Shown here piece by piece: positions 6,962 to 7,451 of a DNA stretch of 7,451 bases. Position 1 is the stretch's first letter. Every line of letters begins with the position of its first letter. A model generated the notes under the pieces. That model saw only the letters and a list, made by a program, of their open reading frames with translations, was not told the DNA's origin and made no database searches. Where the stretch lies: the NCBI GenBank assembly GCA_030695285.1, contig JAUYTF010000195.1, positions 1 to 7,451 of the forward strand, read 5' to 3'. A program made the translations under genes and the position numbers. The DNA is from Eubacteriales bacterium. GTDB taxonomy: Bacteria; Bacillota; Clostridia; Christensenellales; CAG-138.

Positions 6962-7264
6962 TTGGATTATATCGGAGAGATCATATCGGGCGTGTTCGCG
7001 CTGCTGGTTGTTTGGCTTGAAGTGCGCATGACGCGTGACCGAAAACAAGCAGAAAAGAGAGCAGCAATTCGCGCAAAGGAATCGAAACTCGCCATGAAGA
7101 TGCAGGATGCGAGTTTGTCACTATCGTTGGCCACCGCGATTGCTGTGGAGCGAGGTGAAACAAACGGCGAGATGAAAACTGCGCGGGAGAAGGCGAAGAC
7201 CGCCCAAGAAGAATATGACGATTTTGTCCATGAGCTTGCTTCGGAGCAAGCTACATCAATCTAG
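6962..7264 (+). CDS. Small phage membrane protein of the lysis module (holin-like or accessory)
   Basis: This 100-residue protein starts at TTG 6962, with GGGGGA ending 6 bases upstream. An ATG at 7028 would remove the membrane helix, so TTG is preferred. Residues about 5-20 (GEIISGVFALLVVWLE) form a single helix close to the N-terminus. The rest is highly charged and helical (Lys/Arg/Glu/Ala-rich) and likely cytoplasmic. The motif SLSLATAIAVERGETNGEM followed by a helix ending in YDDFVHELA resembles uncharacterised proteins next to endolysins in Firmicutes phages. It could be a holin or an accessory membrane protein. I cannot assign it to a named family with certainty. It ends at TAG 7262-7264, which overlaps the ribosome binding site of the next gene, so the two are probably translated together. 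Confidence 0.75.
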   Translation: MDYIGEIISGVFALLVVWLEVRMTRDRKQAEKRAAIRAKESKLAMKMQDASLSLSLATAIAVERGETNGEMKTAREKAKTAQEEYDDFVHELASEQATSI

Positions 7265-7275
7265 GAGGAACTAAA

Positions 7276-7451
7276 ATGAAAAAGAAACTGATTCTGACCC
7301 TGATCGTGCTCCTGTTGCTCGCGCTACCCGCAGTCGCGCTGGCAGACACTGGCGGAACTGTTGAAGCAACAGTAACCGAAATCCTGATCGAAAACGCTGT
7401 GAACATTGCTGCAGCGTTTTTTATTGCCTTGATTGGCGTGTTCGGTGCATG
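7276..7451 (+). CDS. Holin-like membrane protein with signal peptide, 3' partial
   Basis: The gene starts at ATG 7276, 7 bases after AGGAGG (7263-7268), and runs off the window after 58 codons. It is too short for a long-ORF listing but is clearly coding. Residues 1-23 form a classical signal peptide: KKK at 2-4, a Leu/Ile-rich core, and an ALA cleavage site before DTGG. A short linker (TVEATVTEILIEN) leads into a second hydrophobic helix that starts near residue 41 (AVNIAAAFFIALIGVFGA) and continues past the window. Position after the endolysin and this two-helix layout fit a phage holin of the small LLH-like type. The family call is inference because the C-terminus is missing. Confidence 0.75.
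   Translation, partial: MKKKLILTLIVLLLLALPAVALADTGGTVEATVTEILIENAVNIAAAFFIALIGVFGA

Larger units (their letters stand above)
4985..7451 (+). mobile_element. Prophage late-gene segment (tail tip plus lysis module), 3' end outside window
   Basis: The order of a tail-fibre C-terminal region with a collar-type domain, an endolysin, a small membrane protein and a holin-like protein is the usual late-gene order of Firmicutes siphophages. The left edge is set at the first phage-like start and ribosome binding site after the host-type terminator. No integrase or attachment site is visible, so the true limits are unknown. The broken tail gene suggests a defective or remnant prophage; an active phage with a sequencing error is possible. 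Confidence 0.65.

Noticed and set aside
6948..7028. Alternative small gene from ATG 6948 after the endolysin
   Set aside because: It lacks its own ribosome binding site, overlaps the better-supported TTG-started frame, and gives a short Cys/Trp/Arg-rich peptide with no features.

Overview
The window holds two unrelated blocks, both read on the + strand. The likely source is a moderately GC-rich Firmicutes (Clostridia-like) genome or gut-type metagenome contig. This placement is inferred from strong AGGAGG-type ribosome binding sites, a phage lysis cassette of Firmicutes style, and a large Ig/cadherin-like surface protein. No rRNA, tRNA or CRISPR is visible.

Block 1 (2-4756) is the 3' part of one very large gene whose start lies outside the window. 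It encodes at least 1,584 residues: ten consecutive ~100-residue cadherin-like/VCBS-like beta domains, each closed by a VNDxP-type linker, then about four other Ig/FnIII-like domains, a Pro-rich linker, one membrane helix and a basic cytoplasmic tail of about 90 residues. The ten domains are not a simple tandem array. Most of them follow a four-domain higher-order pattern (A-B-C-D, A-B-C-D, A-B), and the two A copies are about 94% identical in DNA over about 325 bases. A textbook rho-independent terminator follows (4855-4894).

Block 2 (about 4985-7451) is the late end of a siphophage-like prophage. It contains a broken tail-fibre gene, then an endolysin (PG_binding_1 plus NlpC/P60), a small one-helix membrane protein and the start of a holin-like gene with a signal peptide. 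The last three are spaced as a lysis operon with good or acceptable ribosome binding sites. The tail gene looks damaged. Its strong ribosome binding site and ATG open a different reading frame from the recognisable tail sequence, a central segment seems to be missing, and an in-frame TGA at 5364-5366 separates the upstream domain from an otherwise intact C-terminal collar/receptor-binding domain with three HxH motifs. The TGA stands where this family normally has Gly, so a single GGA-to-TGA change explains it, although readthrough (UGA followed by C) cannot be excluded. A decaying prophage is the simplest reading. A phage-derived locus in which the tail tip is made only by readthrough is the more exciting alternative.

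The two intergenic stretches (4757-4984 and 5958-6192) are both under 300 bases. They hold the terminators, one hairpin that could hide a ribosome binding site, and a 10-bp inverted repeat. I found no convincing promoter in either.
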